DNA from: an uncultured beta proteobacterium
GTDB lineage: Bacteria; Pseudomonadota; Gammaproteobacteria; Burkholderiales; SG8-41
Direction of reading: 5' to 3'
NCBI GenBank assembly: GCA_902825845.1
Contig: CADECM010000001.1
Span: 6,655-59,802 of the forward strand
Length of the DNA: 53,148 nt
Part shown: positions 1 through 7,165 of the stretch, in pieces
Numbering within the stretch: position 1 is the stretch's first letter
How the letters are laid out: every line of letters begins with the position of its first letter
Program-made: the position numbers and the translations under genes
Notes under the pieces: generated by a model
Seen by the model: only the letters and a program-made list of their open reading frames with translations
Database searches by the model: none
What the model was told of the DNA's origin: nothing

Positions 1-39
1 CGCTCAATGGTAGATTCACGGTGATGGATTTTCTTAAGA

Positions 40-67
40 CATAAAATTAAATAAAATCAATGACTTA
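40..67 (-). repeat. AT-rich dispersed motif, copy 1
   Basis: Read on the minus strand it starts TAAGTCATTGATTTTATT, then an A/T arm ending TTTTATG. It has the invariant G at position 10 and belongs to the TGATTTTATT subtype shared with copies at 5552 and 49298. It lies in the region upstream of the DGQHR gene. Confidence 0.75.
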
Positions 68-92
68 TAAAATATCCTGTCGATTGACTCAC

Positions 93-108
93 GGATCGTA
101 AACGATCC
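93..108. promoter_or_regulatory. 16-bp inverted repeat, possible operator
   Basis: Perfect 7-bp arms GGATCGT and ACGATCC flank AA, 159 bases upstream of the DGQHR start. It could be a dimeric repressor site or a small hairpin. No T-run follows, so it is not a terminator. Confidence 0.3.
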
Positions 109-266
109 CGCACAGCGCGTTTCGCCGACCGTAGCGGCTGTTCGTAATCCGGTCGCTATCAATTACTTGCTCGCATTACCTCTCGTGCAACGTTAGAATA
201 CTGCTTCCGCCCCGCGGCGGCGGGATCCAAGATTTACTATAAAAATCAGGGACGAGAGACTGCACT

Positions 267-1406
267 ATGTTAGCCACCCGAATACGTCAAAAGGACGGAC
301 TATTCTATTTTGCGAGCTACCCGGCGAAAGCCGTATTGGAAAAAGCGCGTTTCATCAGCCGCTTTTACGGCGAAGGAGAGGAAATCGCCGCACAATCCAT
401 TCCGCAAAATGACGAAATTGCCCAGTTCATCGCGCGTGTAGAGCGCAATGATGAAGCGTTCCAGCGCTCATTATCCCGTGCCAAGGTGAAATCGCTGCGC
501 AATTTTTACGAAATGGCGCAAAGTCAGCCACCAATTCCCGGTACCGTGCTGCTGTTTACCTCGGAAACGCTTAAATTCACCGCGCTTCCGGGACAGGAAT
601 CGGTCGGCAATATGCAGGAACCTGATTCGAAGTACCTGATTATTGACGGACAACATCGTCTTGCCGCGCTGCGGTTTTATCTCAAGGAGCATCCGCAGGA
701 GGCCGCTGCGATCAATGTGCCGTGCATTATTTTTGACGGGCGCAGCGAAGATTTTGCCGCCGAAATGTTCGTGATTATCAATTCCACTACCACCCGCATC
801 AGTAAGAGTCACCTGATTGATCTCTATGAGCGCGTGTCCTGGGCCGATCCCGACAAGCGTTTTGCGGCGCGGCTGGTGGAGGACTTGTATCGCGAGGGGG
901 ATAGTCCTTTGCGCTACCGCATCAATCGTCTGGGTGGCCGCAGCCAGCAGGATAAATGGATACTTCAGGCTGAATTGTTCAACGAACTACACCGCTGGAT
1001 CACCTCGGACTGGAAAAAAATTCGTTTGGTAACAAATAGTTATCGCGAGGGTGAGCGTTATTACGAAATCATTCGTGATTTCTTCCGGGCGGCTGAAAAG
1101 GTGTGGGGTGACTCTTGGGACCATGACGGCTACATGGTGACCAAGCCCGTCACCATCAAGGCAATGATCCGCGTATGCGCTGATTTGGCACGTGCCGATG
1201 CGGAGCCAGTCGACGGGCGCGCCAAGCGCTGGGAGACTCGCTTGCAACCGTGGCACGAGCAAATGCGCTCGTTCCGCACCGAGGGTTTTTACGAGCGATT
1301 CCCAGCCAAAGGGCAGATCGAGCGCGTGGCGCGCATCCACCGCGACTTGGCGCGTATGGCCGGTATCGAAGTGCGCGCGGCGGGTAAAGCGACGGCAAAC
1401 GGCTGA
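267..1406 (+). CDS. DGQHR-domain (DndB-like) protein
   Basis: A 379-residue cytoplasmic protein with the signature DGQHRLAAL near residues 128-136. This defines the DGQHR family, which includes DndB, the regulator of DNA phosphorothioation. A conserved FVIINSTTTRISKSHLIDLY stretch follows, as in that family. No dnd, ssp, restriction or defence partner lies within 50 kb, so phosphorothioation control cannot be inferred, and many DGQHR proteins are orphans of unknown role. A copy of the AT-rich motif (1015-1042) forms part of the coding sequence for DWKKIRLVTNSY. The gene converges on the HD gene with no gap and has a strong intrinsic terminator beyond its stop. ATG start; no clear Shine-Dalgarno beyond GGGACGAGAG. 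Confidence 0.8.
   Translation: MLATRIRQKDGLFYFASYPAKAVLEKARFISRFYGEGEEIAAQSIPQNDEIAQFIARVERNDEAFQRSLSRAKVKSLRNFYEMAQSQPPIPGTVLLFTSETLKFTALPGQESVGNMQEPDSKYLIIDGQHRLAALRFYLKEHPQEAAAINVPCIIFDGRSEDFAAEMFVIINSTTTRISKSHLIDLYERVSWADPDKRFAARLVEDLYREGDSPLRYRINRLGGRSQQDKWILQAELFNELHRWITSDWKKIRLVTNSYREGERYYEIIRDFFRAAEKVWGDSWDHDGYMVTKPVTIKAMIRVCADLARADAEPVDGRAKRWETRLQPWHEQMRSFRTEGFYERFPAKGQIERVARIHRDLARMAGIEVRAAGKATANG
1015..1042 (-). repeat. AT-rich dispersed motif inside the DGQHR gene, copy 2
   Basis: On the minus strand it reads TAACTATTTGTTACCAAAC and then an A/T arm. The first 12 bases fit the consensus exactly; ACC at positions 13-15 is the main deviation. It lies wholly in coding sequence and is the most diverged copy. 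Confidence 0.55.
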
Positions 1407-2036
1407 TTATTCCAGAGTCGCGATGGCGCGCGCGAGATTAGCGCGCGCTTTTTTTTCGAGCCGATCGTGGAAATGCGGGCTGGCGTAAAGCGCCGGCCGC
1501 GCGAGAAACGCCTGCAGAATTTTGCGGCGGGTGCTGCGAAACAAAAACGCCGGCACCCAGCCGTATTCCGCGCGCACCTGCTGTTCGTATTCGTCAAAGC
1601 GCGCCGTGTCCGCGCCGAGGATCGCAAGGTCGATATCGAGCAGCAGATTTTCATCCCGTGTCTGTGGTGCCGCGTCGTGGCAGGTTTTCATGATCAGTGC
1701 CTGTACGCGATCGCAACTGCCGGCGGCGACGCCCGCCTCGGCCATCACACGCTTCGCCCACGCGGCACTTTGCGCTTCGTTGTCTCTGGCGCGCGGTTCG
1801 TAGATCGCGTCATGAAACCACAATGCCAGTTCTACCTCCGCCGGGTGCTCAGAGGTTTCGCGAATCGCATCGAAGTGCGTCAGACATTCACTGATATGTT
1901 GCGCGGTGTGGTAATGACGATGATTTTCGCCGTAGCGCGCAGTCAGCGCGGCATAGGCGTCCGCCAGTGCGCTGTCCGCGGCGCGGGATACGCCGATCTG
2001 CTGCCACAGCGCCAGCCAGCGTCTTGCCGCAAGCAT
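1407..2036 (-). CDS. HD-superfamily metal-dependent phosphohydrolase
   Basis: A 209-residue soluble protein of the predicted metal-dependent HD phosphohydrolase group. The metal ligands are visible as an HYHTAQH stretch near residue 40, which supplies the first histidines, and the HD pair in ELALWFHDAIY near residue 70. A further acidic run lies at DENLLLDIDLAILG. The substrate is unknown; relatives are loosely annotated as nucleotidases or misnamed after a glutamate receptor subunit. Its stop codon abuts that of the convergent DGQHR gene, and its 3' end contains the inverted arms of that gene's terminator. The RidA gene lies only six bases upstream, so it is probably co-transcribed with it. 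Confidence 0.8.
   Translation of the reverse strand: MLAARRWLALWQQIGVSRAADSALADAYAALTARYGENHRHYHTAQHISECLTHFDAIRETSEHPAEVELALWFHDAIYEPRARDNEAQSAAWAKRVMAEAGVAAGSCDRVQALIMKTCHDAAPQTRDENLLLDIDLAILGADTARFDEYEQQVRAEYGWVPAFLFRSTRRKILQAFLARPALYASPHFHDRLEKKARANLARAIATLE
1426..1456 (+). terminator. Rho-independent terminator of the DGQHR gene
   Basis: Perfect 8-bp arms GCGCGCGC flank the loop GAGATTA and are followed by eight T residues. The structure begins 20 bases after the DGQHR stop codon and lies within the antisense strand of the HD gene's last codons. Confidence 0.85.
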
Positions 2037-2042
2037 GGCGCG

Positions 2043-2390
2043 TTATTTGGCTGCGATAACCATGATTTCCACCAGCACGTTCGCGCCCAGGCGCGCCTCC
2101 ACCGTGGCGCGGGCGGGCGCGCGCGTCTGGTCCACCCAGGCCATCCACGCCTCATCCATTTCCGGCTTGAGGGCCATATCGGTGACGTAGACAGTTGCCG
2201 ACAACAGGCGCGACTTGCTGCTGCCGCATTTCGCCAGCAACGCATCGATTTGCCGCAGCACATCCGCCGTCTGCGCCTTCATTCCCGCATTAAGGTCCCC
2301 GGCTACTTGCCCGGCGGTATAGATGACGCCGTTGTACTCGGTGGCATCCGAGAGTTTTTTCATCGGGGTGTGGTAGGTGATGTCGGTCAT
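2043..2390 (-). CDS. RidA family protein (YjgF/YER057c/UK114)
   Basis: A 115-residue protein of the Rid family. Classical members deaminate reactive enamines and imines released by PLP enzymes. The family core is clear: YNGVIYTAGQVAGD, the cysteine-containing helix LAKCGSSKSRLLSATVYVTD, and RATVEARLGANVLVEIMVIAA, whose first arginine matches the substrate-binding Arg of active RidA. The usual glutamate after VEI is methionine, so the substrate may differ from the archetype. It is a paralogue of the protein at 2519-2872, with a palindromic repeat between the two genes. Both are on the minus strand, followed by the HD phosphohydrolase. Confidence 0.9.
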   Translation of the reverse strand: MTDITYHTPMKKLSDATEYNGVIYTAGQVAGDLNAGMKAQTADVLRQIDALLAKCGSSKSRLLSATVYVTDMALKPEMDEAWMAWVDQTRAPARATVEARLGANVLVEIMVIAAK

Positions 2391-2409
2391 ACACGTTCCA
2401 AGGTCAAAA

Positions 2410-2500
2410 TTTTAGCCACGGATTACACAGATTTTCACAGATTAAAACCCTGACGCGCTTTCCCGGTGTTGATCTTATCCGTGTTCATCTGTGGCTAAAA
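2410..2500. repeat. Palindromic CACAGAT-type intergenic repeat, copy A
   Basis: The left arm begins TTTTAGCCACGGATTACAC and the right arm ends CATCTGTGGCTAAAA, giving an inverted repeat of about 24 bases per arm with a central part built from CACAGAT-like units. It fills the gap between the two ridA-like genes. The same architecture recurs at 18634-18709. I recall similar CACAGAT/CACGGAT repeats from many environmental proteobacterial genomes, but cannot verify that here. Confidence 0.8.
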
Positions 2501-2518
2501 AGGGTTTTCGAATTTCAC

Positions 2519-2872
2519 CTATTTCGCCGCGGTGACCATGATCTCCACGCGCGTATCAGCGGAGCCCAGCTTGGCTTCCACGCAAGCGCGCACCGGCTTG
2601 TTGCTGGGGTCCACCCACGCGGTCCATGCCGCATCCATCAACGGTTTCTCGCTCATATCCGCCACCCACACGTTGGCCGAGAGAATCTTCGACTTGTCGG
2701 TGCCGCACTCGGCGAGGAAACTGTCGATCTTCCTAAGAATTTCCGCGGTCTGAGCCTGGGCATTGCCCGCTTTGTTGTCGGCTGTCGTTCCGGCGACAAA
2801 CACCAGATTGCCGTATTCGACCGCGCGGCAGAGCGTGGGACCGGGGTGGTGACGCTTGATGGCTGTGCTCAT
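2519..2872 (-). CDS. RidA family protein, second paralogue
   Basis: A 117-residue Rid-family protein. I start it at the ATG on 2872 because CTCAAGGAGACATTCGTATC upstream supplies a strong Shine-Dalgarno. An in-frame start at 2974 would add an unconserved, Arg-rich leader. Family features are YGNLVFVAGTTADN, FLAECGTDKSKILSANVWVAD and VRACVEAKLGSADTRVEIMV. The arginine of VRACVEA corresponds to the catalytic-site Arg of RidA. As in its neighbour, methionine follows VEI. The pair probably arose by duplication, and the palindromic repeat between them may attenuate read-through into the downstream copy. Confidence 0.9.
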   Translation of the reverse strand: MSTAIKRHHPGPTLCRAVEYGNLVFVAGTTADNKAGNAQAQTAEILRKIDSFLAECGTDKSKILSANVWVADMSEKPLMDAAWTAWVDPSNKPVRACVEAKLGSADTRVEIMVTAAK

Positions 2873-2999
2873 GATACGAATGTCTCCTTGAGTTGTTGGA
2901 CCGTGCGACGCTAACCTACGCCATGCGGGCCGCGAGCGCAATGTGTGCGCCGCACGCAGCGGTATCAGAGTCAACGTACCGCGTGTGACGAACTGGCGC

Positions 3000-3314
3000 T
3001 CAGAAGCTGCCGTTGACCACGTAGTAACCGATGAAATAGGTACCGGCGGCCATCAAAGCATAGACGATGTAATCAAAACGCTTGCCGCCGCGATCCTGCG
3101 CCAGATTGAGGTGCCCGGCGCGATACACGAAATACAGCGCGATGGTGGCGCCGAAGGCGGCTATGGGGTAACTGACATAGGCATCGACCACTTTGCCGAA
3201 GCCCTGCATGAACCAGCCGCCCTCGCGAAAACTGCGGTAGCTGACGCCAATGACACCTGCCAGCACCAGCACAATGGTGACCAGCGATTCCAGCGCGGCA
3301 AAGAACCTTTTCAA
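3000..3314 (-). CDS. Small three-helix membrane protein of unknown function
   Basis: A 104-residue protein with three likely transmembrane segments: about residues 9-27, 47-66 (YPIAAFGATIALYFVYRAG) and 82-101 (ending GTYFIGYYVVNGSF). The loop SYRSFREGGWFMQGFGKVVD between the first two is polar and looks conserved in type. I do not recognise the family. The only reasonable start is a TTG at 3314, with no evident Shine-Dalgarno, so the exact N-terminus is uncertain. It stands alone between the ridA pair and the tartrate dehydrogenase gene on the same strand. Confidence 0.6.
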   Translation of the reverse strand: MKRFFAALESLVTIVLVLAGVIGVSYRSFREGGWFMQGFGKVVDAYVSYPIAAFGATIALYFVYRAGHLNLAQDRGGKRFDYIVYALMAAGTYFIGYYVVNGSF

Positions 3315-3452
3315 GGGTGCGATTTTCCGGTTTGACTGTGGTGCGCTCGAAATTGTGGCAGCGCTTCGTCCGCCATCACTCTTCGCATCAACGCGGCGAC
3401 CGTAGAGTCATGGCCAGCGGCAATTGTAACAGCAGGCTGCGGCAGCGCACCA

Positions 3453-4505
3453 TCAAAGGGCATCGCACACCGCGTCGGTGACCACGGCTGTGGTGGCTTC
3501 GCCACCGAGGTCGGGTGTCAGAATCTTGCGTGCGGTAACGGTTTCGACCGCCTTCATCAGACGCACTGAGGCTTCCTTTTCGCCCAGATGCTCGAGCATC
3601 AGCGACGCGGTCCAGAAGGTTGCCACCGGATTGGCGATGCCCTTGCCGGTGATGTCGAAGGCAGAGCCGTGAATCGGCTCGAACATCGACGGAAAATGCC
3701 GTTCGGGATTCAGGTTGGCGGTGGGCGCTATGCCGAGACTGCCGGTCAGTGCCGCGGCGAGATCCGACAGGATGTCAGCATGCAGATTGGACGCCACCAG
3801 CGTATCCAGTGTCCAGGGCTTTAACACCATGTTGGTGGTGACAGCGTCGACCAGGATACGCTGCGTTTCGACTTCAGGAAAATCGCGCGCGATTTCGTAA
3901 AAAATCTCGTCCCACAACACCATGCCATGGCGCTGCGCGTTCGATTTGGTCACCAGCGTGAGGTGCTTGCGCGGGCGTTTGCGCGCGAGTTCGAAGGCAA
4001 AGCGGTGGATGCGCGCCACGCCGCTGCGCGTAAATACCGAGGTTTCGGTAGCCACCTCTTCGGGCAGGCCGCGATGCGCGCGACCGCCATTGCCGGAATA
4101 TTCGCCTTCGGTGTTCTCGCGGATGACCACCCAGTCGATGTCCTGGCCGTCGCGCAGCGGGCTGGTGATGCCCGGCAATACGCGCGCCGGACGCACATTG
4201 GCATACTGGTCAAACCCCTGGCAAATCGGCAACCGCAGGCCCCACAACGACACATGGTCCGGCACGTCGGGCGCGCCCACCGCGCCGAAAAAAATGGCAT
4301 GGCATTTGCGGAGCTGGTCGAGACCGCCGTCGGGAATGTAGTGGCCGTGCTTCTTGTAGTAGTCGCTGCTCCAGGGATAGTGTTCGAACCGGAGTTTGAA
4401 ACCGCCGTCGCGGCCGGCAAGCACATCCAGTACGCGCAATCCCGCAGCAATGACTTCCATGCCGATGCCGTCGCCGGGAATCGCTGCTATCCGATATTCG
4501 CGCAT
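3453..4505 (-). CDS. ttuC: Tartrate dehydrogenase/decarboxylase-type beta-decarboxylating dehydrogenase
   Basis: A 350-residue enzyme of the isocitrate/isopropylmalate dehydrogenase superfamily. It starts IAAIPGDGIGMEVI, and the NAD-dependent signature NLHADILSDLAAALTGSLG lies near residues 240-258. Residues 60-110 (PDGGLDQLRKCHAIFFGAVG, SLWGLRLPICQGFDQYANVR) match the tartrate dehydrogenase subfamily, which uses NAD, Mn2+ and K+ on tartrate, malate or related 2-hydroxy acids. Length fits the family. LeuB-like activity is the main alternative, but no leucine genes are nearby. AAGG stands about 12 bases before the ATG. It is divergent from tsaB. Confidence 0.85.
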   Translation of the reverse strand: MREYRIAAIPGDGIGMEVIAAGLRVLDVLAGRDGGFKLRFEHYPWSSDYYKKHGHYIPDGGLDQLRKCHAIFFGAVGAPDVPDHVSLWGLRLPICQGFDQYANVRPARVLPGITSPLRDGQDIDWVVIRENTEGEYSGNGGRAHRGLPEEVATETSVFTRSGVARIHRFAFELARKRPRKHLTLVTKSNAQRHGMVLWDEIFYEIARDFPEVETQRILVDAVTTNMVLKPWTLDTLVASNLHADILSDLAAALTGSLGIAPTANLNPERHFPSMFEPIHGSAFDITGKGIANPVATFWTASLMLEHLGEKEASVRLMKAVETVTARKILTPDLGGEATTAVVTDAVCDAL

Positions 4506-4604
4506 ATGTGATCAGCCTTAAAAGGTGCTCATGTTAACGGAAAGCGCCGGACTGTGTCAGGTACTTTGCTAGAATCAGCGGCAGGATTGCAAGCAGACGC
4601 TTTC

Positions 4605-5276
4605 GTGAAAATTCTGGCGCTCGAAACCTCCGGTGATTATTGTTCGGTTGCGCTGTGGCGCGACGGCGCGATAGTGGATCGCGAAATGCCTGCCGGACAG
4701 CGCCAGTCGGGACTGCTGCTGGACCTGGTGCATGAATTGCTGCTGGCGAGCGGCGAATTGCTGCGTGATGTCGATGGCATTGCGTTCGGCGCGGGGCCGG
4801 GATCGTTTACCGGGCTGCGCGTGGCCTGCGGCGTGACGCAGGGGCTGGCCGCGGGTGCCGGCAAGCCGGTGGCGGGTATCGGCACGCTGTTGGCGCTGGC
4901 GCAGGCAAGCGGCGCGGCGCGCGTGGCCTGTTGCATCGACGCGCGCATGGGCGAGGTGTACTGCGCCGCCTACGAAAAACGCGATGACGAATGGCACACG
5001 GTGCAGGAAGCGGCCGTCTGCGCGCCGGCTGCAGTGCCGCTCCCGCCGGGCAACGGCTGGCACGGCTGCGGCAATGGCTTTGGTGTTCATGGCGCAGTGC
5101 TGCGCGCGCGCTACGGCGCACGGCTGGCGGCGGTCGATGCGACGTTGCACGCGCGTGCGCGCGAAGTTGCCGCGCTGGCAGTGCCGGTGTTCGCGCGCGG
5201 CGGCGGCGGGCCCGCCGAAGCGGCCGCGCCACTGTATGTGCGGGACAAAGTGGCGCTGATGACGCACGAACGATGA
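4605..5276 (+). CDS. tsaB: tRNA threonylcarbamoyladenosine biosynthesis protein TsaB
   Basis: TsaB is the inactive-kinase-fold partner of TsaD in forming t6A37 on ANN-decoding tRNAs. The N-terminus KILALETSGDYCSVALW and the motif FGAGPGSFTGLRVACGVTQG are diagnostic. I begin at the GTG on 4605 because TsaB proteins start at this KILALETS segment; an upstream GTG at 4554 would add 17 unconserved residues. The Shine-Dalgarno before 4605 is weak. The stop overlaps the rimI start in ATGA, the usual betaproteobacterial tsaB-rimI coupling. Confidence 0.92.
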   Translation: MKILALETSGDYCSVALWRDGAIVDREMPAGQRQSGLLLDLVHELLLASGELLRDVDGIAFGAGPGSFTGLRVACGVTQGLAAGAGKPVAGIGTLLALAQASGAARVACCIDARMGEVYCAAYEKRDDEWHTVQEAAVCAPAAVPLPPGNGWHGCGNGFGVHGAVLRARYGARLAAVDATLHARAREVAALAVPVFARGGGGPAEAAAPLYVRDKVALMTHER

Positions 5277-5734
5277 GCACGCAACTCAAGCAATCCCTGC
5301 AGTTTCGGCGCATGGTGGCGGCCGACCTGGATGCGGTGATGGCGATCGAGAATGTCATCTACACCCACCCGTGGACACGCGGTAATTTTGCGGATTCGCT
5401 GGCTGCCGGCAGCCATTGTTGGGTGATGGAATCGAACGCGGTGATGACAGGCTACGCCGTGCTTAACATCGCGGCGGGGGAAGCGCATCTGCTCAACTTG
5501 AGCATTGCTGGATCCTGGCAGCGGCGCGGCCTGGGTCGCACGTTCCTTTTTTATCTATATGATTTTATTGGGAAAAATGGCGCCGACGTATTGTTCCTCG
5601 AAGTGCGCGAATCCAACCTGGGCGCGAGGGCGCTGTATGCGCAGGCAGGCTTTCGCGAAATCGGCACGCGCCGCGGCTACTATCCGTCGTATATCGGCCG
5701 CGAAGACGCCATCGTGCTGGAGTACAAATCATGA
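5273..5734 (+). CDS. rimI: Ribosomal protein S18-alanine N-acetyltransferase RimI, carrying an AT-rich motif
   Basis: A 153-residue GNAT acetyltransferase. The acetyl-CoA loop is QRRGLGR; LFLEVRESNLGARALYAQAGF is the characteristic RimI C-terminal block. It overlaps tsaB by four bases and the UDG gene by four. Bases 5552-5579, in the middle of this GC-rich gene, are a copy of the dispersed AT-rich motif and encode YLYDFIGKN in the helix after the acetyl-CoA loop. From GLGR to the EVRxSN motif the spacing equals that of E. coli RimI, so the motif seems to have replaced sequence rather than added it. The reading frame is intact and the protein is probably functional. Confidence 0.92.
   Translation: MSTQLKQSLQFRRMVAADLDAVMAIENVIYTHPWTRGNFADSLAAGSHCWVMESNAVMTGYAVLNIAAGEAHLLNLSIAGSWQRRGLGRTFLFYLYDFIGKNGADVLFLEVRESNLGARALYAQAGFREIGTRRGYYPSYIGREDAIVLEYKS
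5552..5579 (+). repeat. AT-rich dispersed motif inside rimI, copy 3
   Basis: It reads TATCTATATGATTTTATTG and then GGAAAAATG. Seventeen of the first 19 bases match the intergenic copy at 49298. The surrounding gene is GC-rich, so the AT block stands out sharply. Confidence 0.7.
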
Positions 5735-6516
5735 CGGAAAACAGCGCTGAACGCCGCGCCTTGATGTTGCGCGAGATGGGCCTTACGCCACAGTGGCACT
5801 TGCGGCAGCCGTCCGCCGCGATGCCGACGCCAGCAGCGGCTGCAGCTGGCGACAGCGCAGGCGCAGGCGGGGTCGACGCCGTGGCTGCGGTGGCGGCGCC
5901 GGAAGGACAGGCGCAAGACCGCAGCGGCCGCATCATGGGCATGGACTGGGCCGGATTGCGCAATGACGTTTCTGCGTGCACCGCCTGCGCGCTGCATGCG
6001 CGCCGTCACAAAACCGTGTTTGGCGTGGGTGACGAGAACGCCGACTGGCTGTTCGTGGGCGAAGGCCCCGGTGCCGATGAAGATGCACAGGGCGAGCCGT
6101 TCGTGGGGCAGGCGGGTAAGTTGCTCGACAGCATGCTGGCTGCGATTCAGCTCAAGCGCGGCCACAATGTCTACATTGCCAACGTGGTGAAATGCCGCCC
6201 GCCCAACAACCGCAATCCTGAAGCCGGCGAAGCACTGGCGTGCGAGCCGTATCTTCATCGACAGATCGAACTGATCAAGCCCAAACTCATTGTCGCGCTG
6301 GGCAAGGTGGCCGCGGTGAACCTGCTGGCGAGTGACGCCAGCGTTGCCAGCATGCGCAACAAGGTGCATCGTTACCGCGGCATTCCGCTGATTGTCACCT
6401 ATCATCCGGCGTACCTGCTGCGCAGTCTGCAGGAGAAGGCGCGGGCATGGGAAGACCTGTGCTTTGCCGTGGATACCCTGCAGGCCTTGCAAAATGGCGA
6501 TGCCGGATCCATATAG
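5731..6516 (+). CDS. Family 4 uracil-DNA glycosylase
   Basis: A 261-residue iron-sulfur uracil-DNA glycosylase (UDG type 4, formerly the SPO1 DNA-polymerase-related family), which removes uracil from DNA. The catalytic domain begins around residue 75. It has cysteines in [10 protein letters not shown], the motif [33 protein letters not shown] with another cluster cysteine, CEPYL, and the C-terminal active-site motif TYHPAYLLR. The first 70 residues are an Ala/Pro-rich linker typical of betaproteobacterial versions. Its ATG overlaps the rimI stop, making the third gene of a tsaB-rimI-udg unit. Confidence 0.9.
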   Translation: MTENSAERRALMLREMGLTPQWHLRQPSAAMPTPAAAAAGDSAGAGGVDAVAAVAAPEGQAQDRSGRIMGMDWAGLRNDVSACTACALHARRHKTVFGVGDENADWLFVGEGPGADEDAQGEPFVGQAGKLLDSMLAAIQLKRGHNVYIANVVKCRPPNNRNPEAGEALACEPYLHRQIELIKPKLIVALGKVAAVNLLASDASVASMRNKVHRYRGIPLIVTYHPAYLLRSLQEKARAWEDLCFAVDTLQALQNGDAGSI

Positions 6517-6517
6517 A
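6487..6517 (+). promoter_or_regulatory. Possible promoter of lemA
   Basis: TTGCAA (6487-6492) and TATAGA (6512-6517) are separated by 19 bases, overlapping the end of the UDG gene and 30 bases before the lemA ATG. The spacing is slightly long, so this is only a candidate. Confidence 0.3.
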
Positions 6518-6546
6518 ATGCGGCAGATTCAACCGAGGAGAATTGC

Positions 6547-7158
6547 ATGCACAAACGCCTGACCGCACTGATATTGCTGCTCGCCACCGTCTTGCTGGGA
6601 GGCTGCGGCTATAACACGCTGCAAACCACCGACGAACAGACCAAGTCCGCCTGGGCGGAGGTGCTCAACCAATACAAGCGCCGCGCCGATCTGATTCCCA
6701 ATCTGGTGAAGACGGTTGAGGGTTTTGCGGCGCAGGAGAAGGAAGTTTTTCTCGGCGTGACCCGGGCGCGTGCGTCGGTGGGGTCAATACAGGCCACACC
6801 CGAACTGATCAACGATCCGGCGGCATTTGCCAAATTCCAGGCTGCGCAGCGCGAACTGAGTACATCGCTGGGCCGGCTGATGCTGGTGGCGGAAAACTAT
6901 CCCCAGCTGAAGTCCGATGCCAACTTCCGCGATTTGCAGGCACAGCTGGAAGGCACGGAAAACCGCATCACGGTGGCGCGCAACCGCTACATCAAGTCGG
7001 TGCAGGAATTCAATATCACGGTACGCCAGTTTCCCAGCAACCTGACGGCGATGCTGTTCGGCTACAAGACCAAGCCGCAATTCACCGTGGACGACGAGAA
7101 AGCAATTGCCGAGCCGCCCAAGGTGGATTTCGGTGCCAAGCCGGCCCCCGCAAAGTAA
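6547..7158 (+). CDS. LemA family lipoprotein
   Basis: A 203-residue LemA-family protein. The N-terminus is a lipoprotein signal peptide ending LLGGCGYN, with the lipid-attachment cysteine at residue 20. The mature part carries the family's amphipathic helices: YKRRADLIPNLVKTVEGFA, REVFLGVTRARA-like positions, and ENRITVARNRYIKSVQEFN. LemA proteins are envelope proteins of unclear biochemical role that are regularly encoded beside TPM-domain proteins, as here. GAGGAGAATTGC provides a strong ribosome binding site. It is followed eight bases later by the first TPM gene. Confidence 0.9.
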   Translation: MHKRLTALILLLATVLLGGCGYNTLQTTDEQTKSAWAEVLNQYKRRADLIPNLVKTVEGFAAQEKEVFLGVTRARASVGSIQATPELINDPAAFAKFQAAQRELSTSLGRLMLVAENYPQLKSDANFRDLQAQLEGTENRITVARNRYIKSVQEFNITVRQFPSNLTAMLFGYKTKPQFTVDDEKAIAEPPKVDFGAKPAPAK

Positions 7159-7165
7159 GGCCGAT

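Larger units (their letters stand above)
1..266. other. Intergenic region upstream of the DGQHR gene
   Basis: No gene is visible in these 266 bases. They hold one copy of the AT-rich dispersed motif (40-67) and an inverted repeat at 93-108 with 7-bp arms (GGATCGT / ACGATCC) around AA. A TACTAT sequence at 235-240 could be a -10 element for the gene starting at 267, but no good -35 stands 16-18 bases upstream. Confidence 0.5.

Noticed and set aside
1467..2453. Plus-strand 328-residue frame across the HD and RidA genes
   Set aside because: It is antisense to two clearly conserved genes and has no recognisable protein features.
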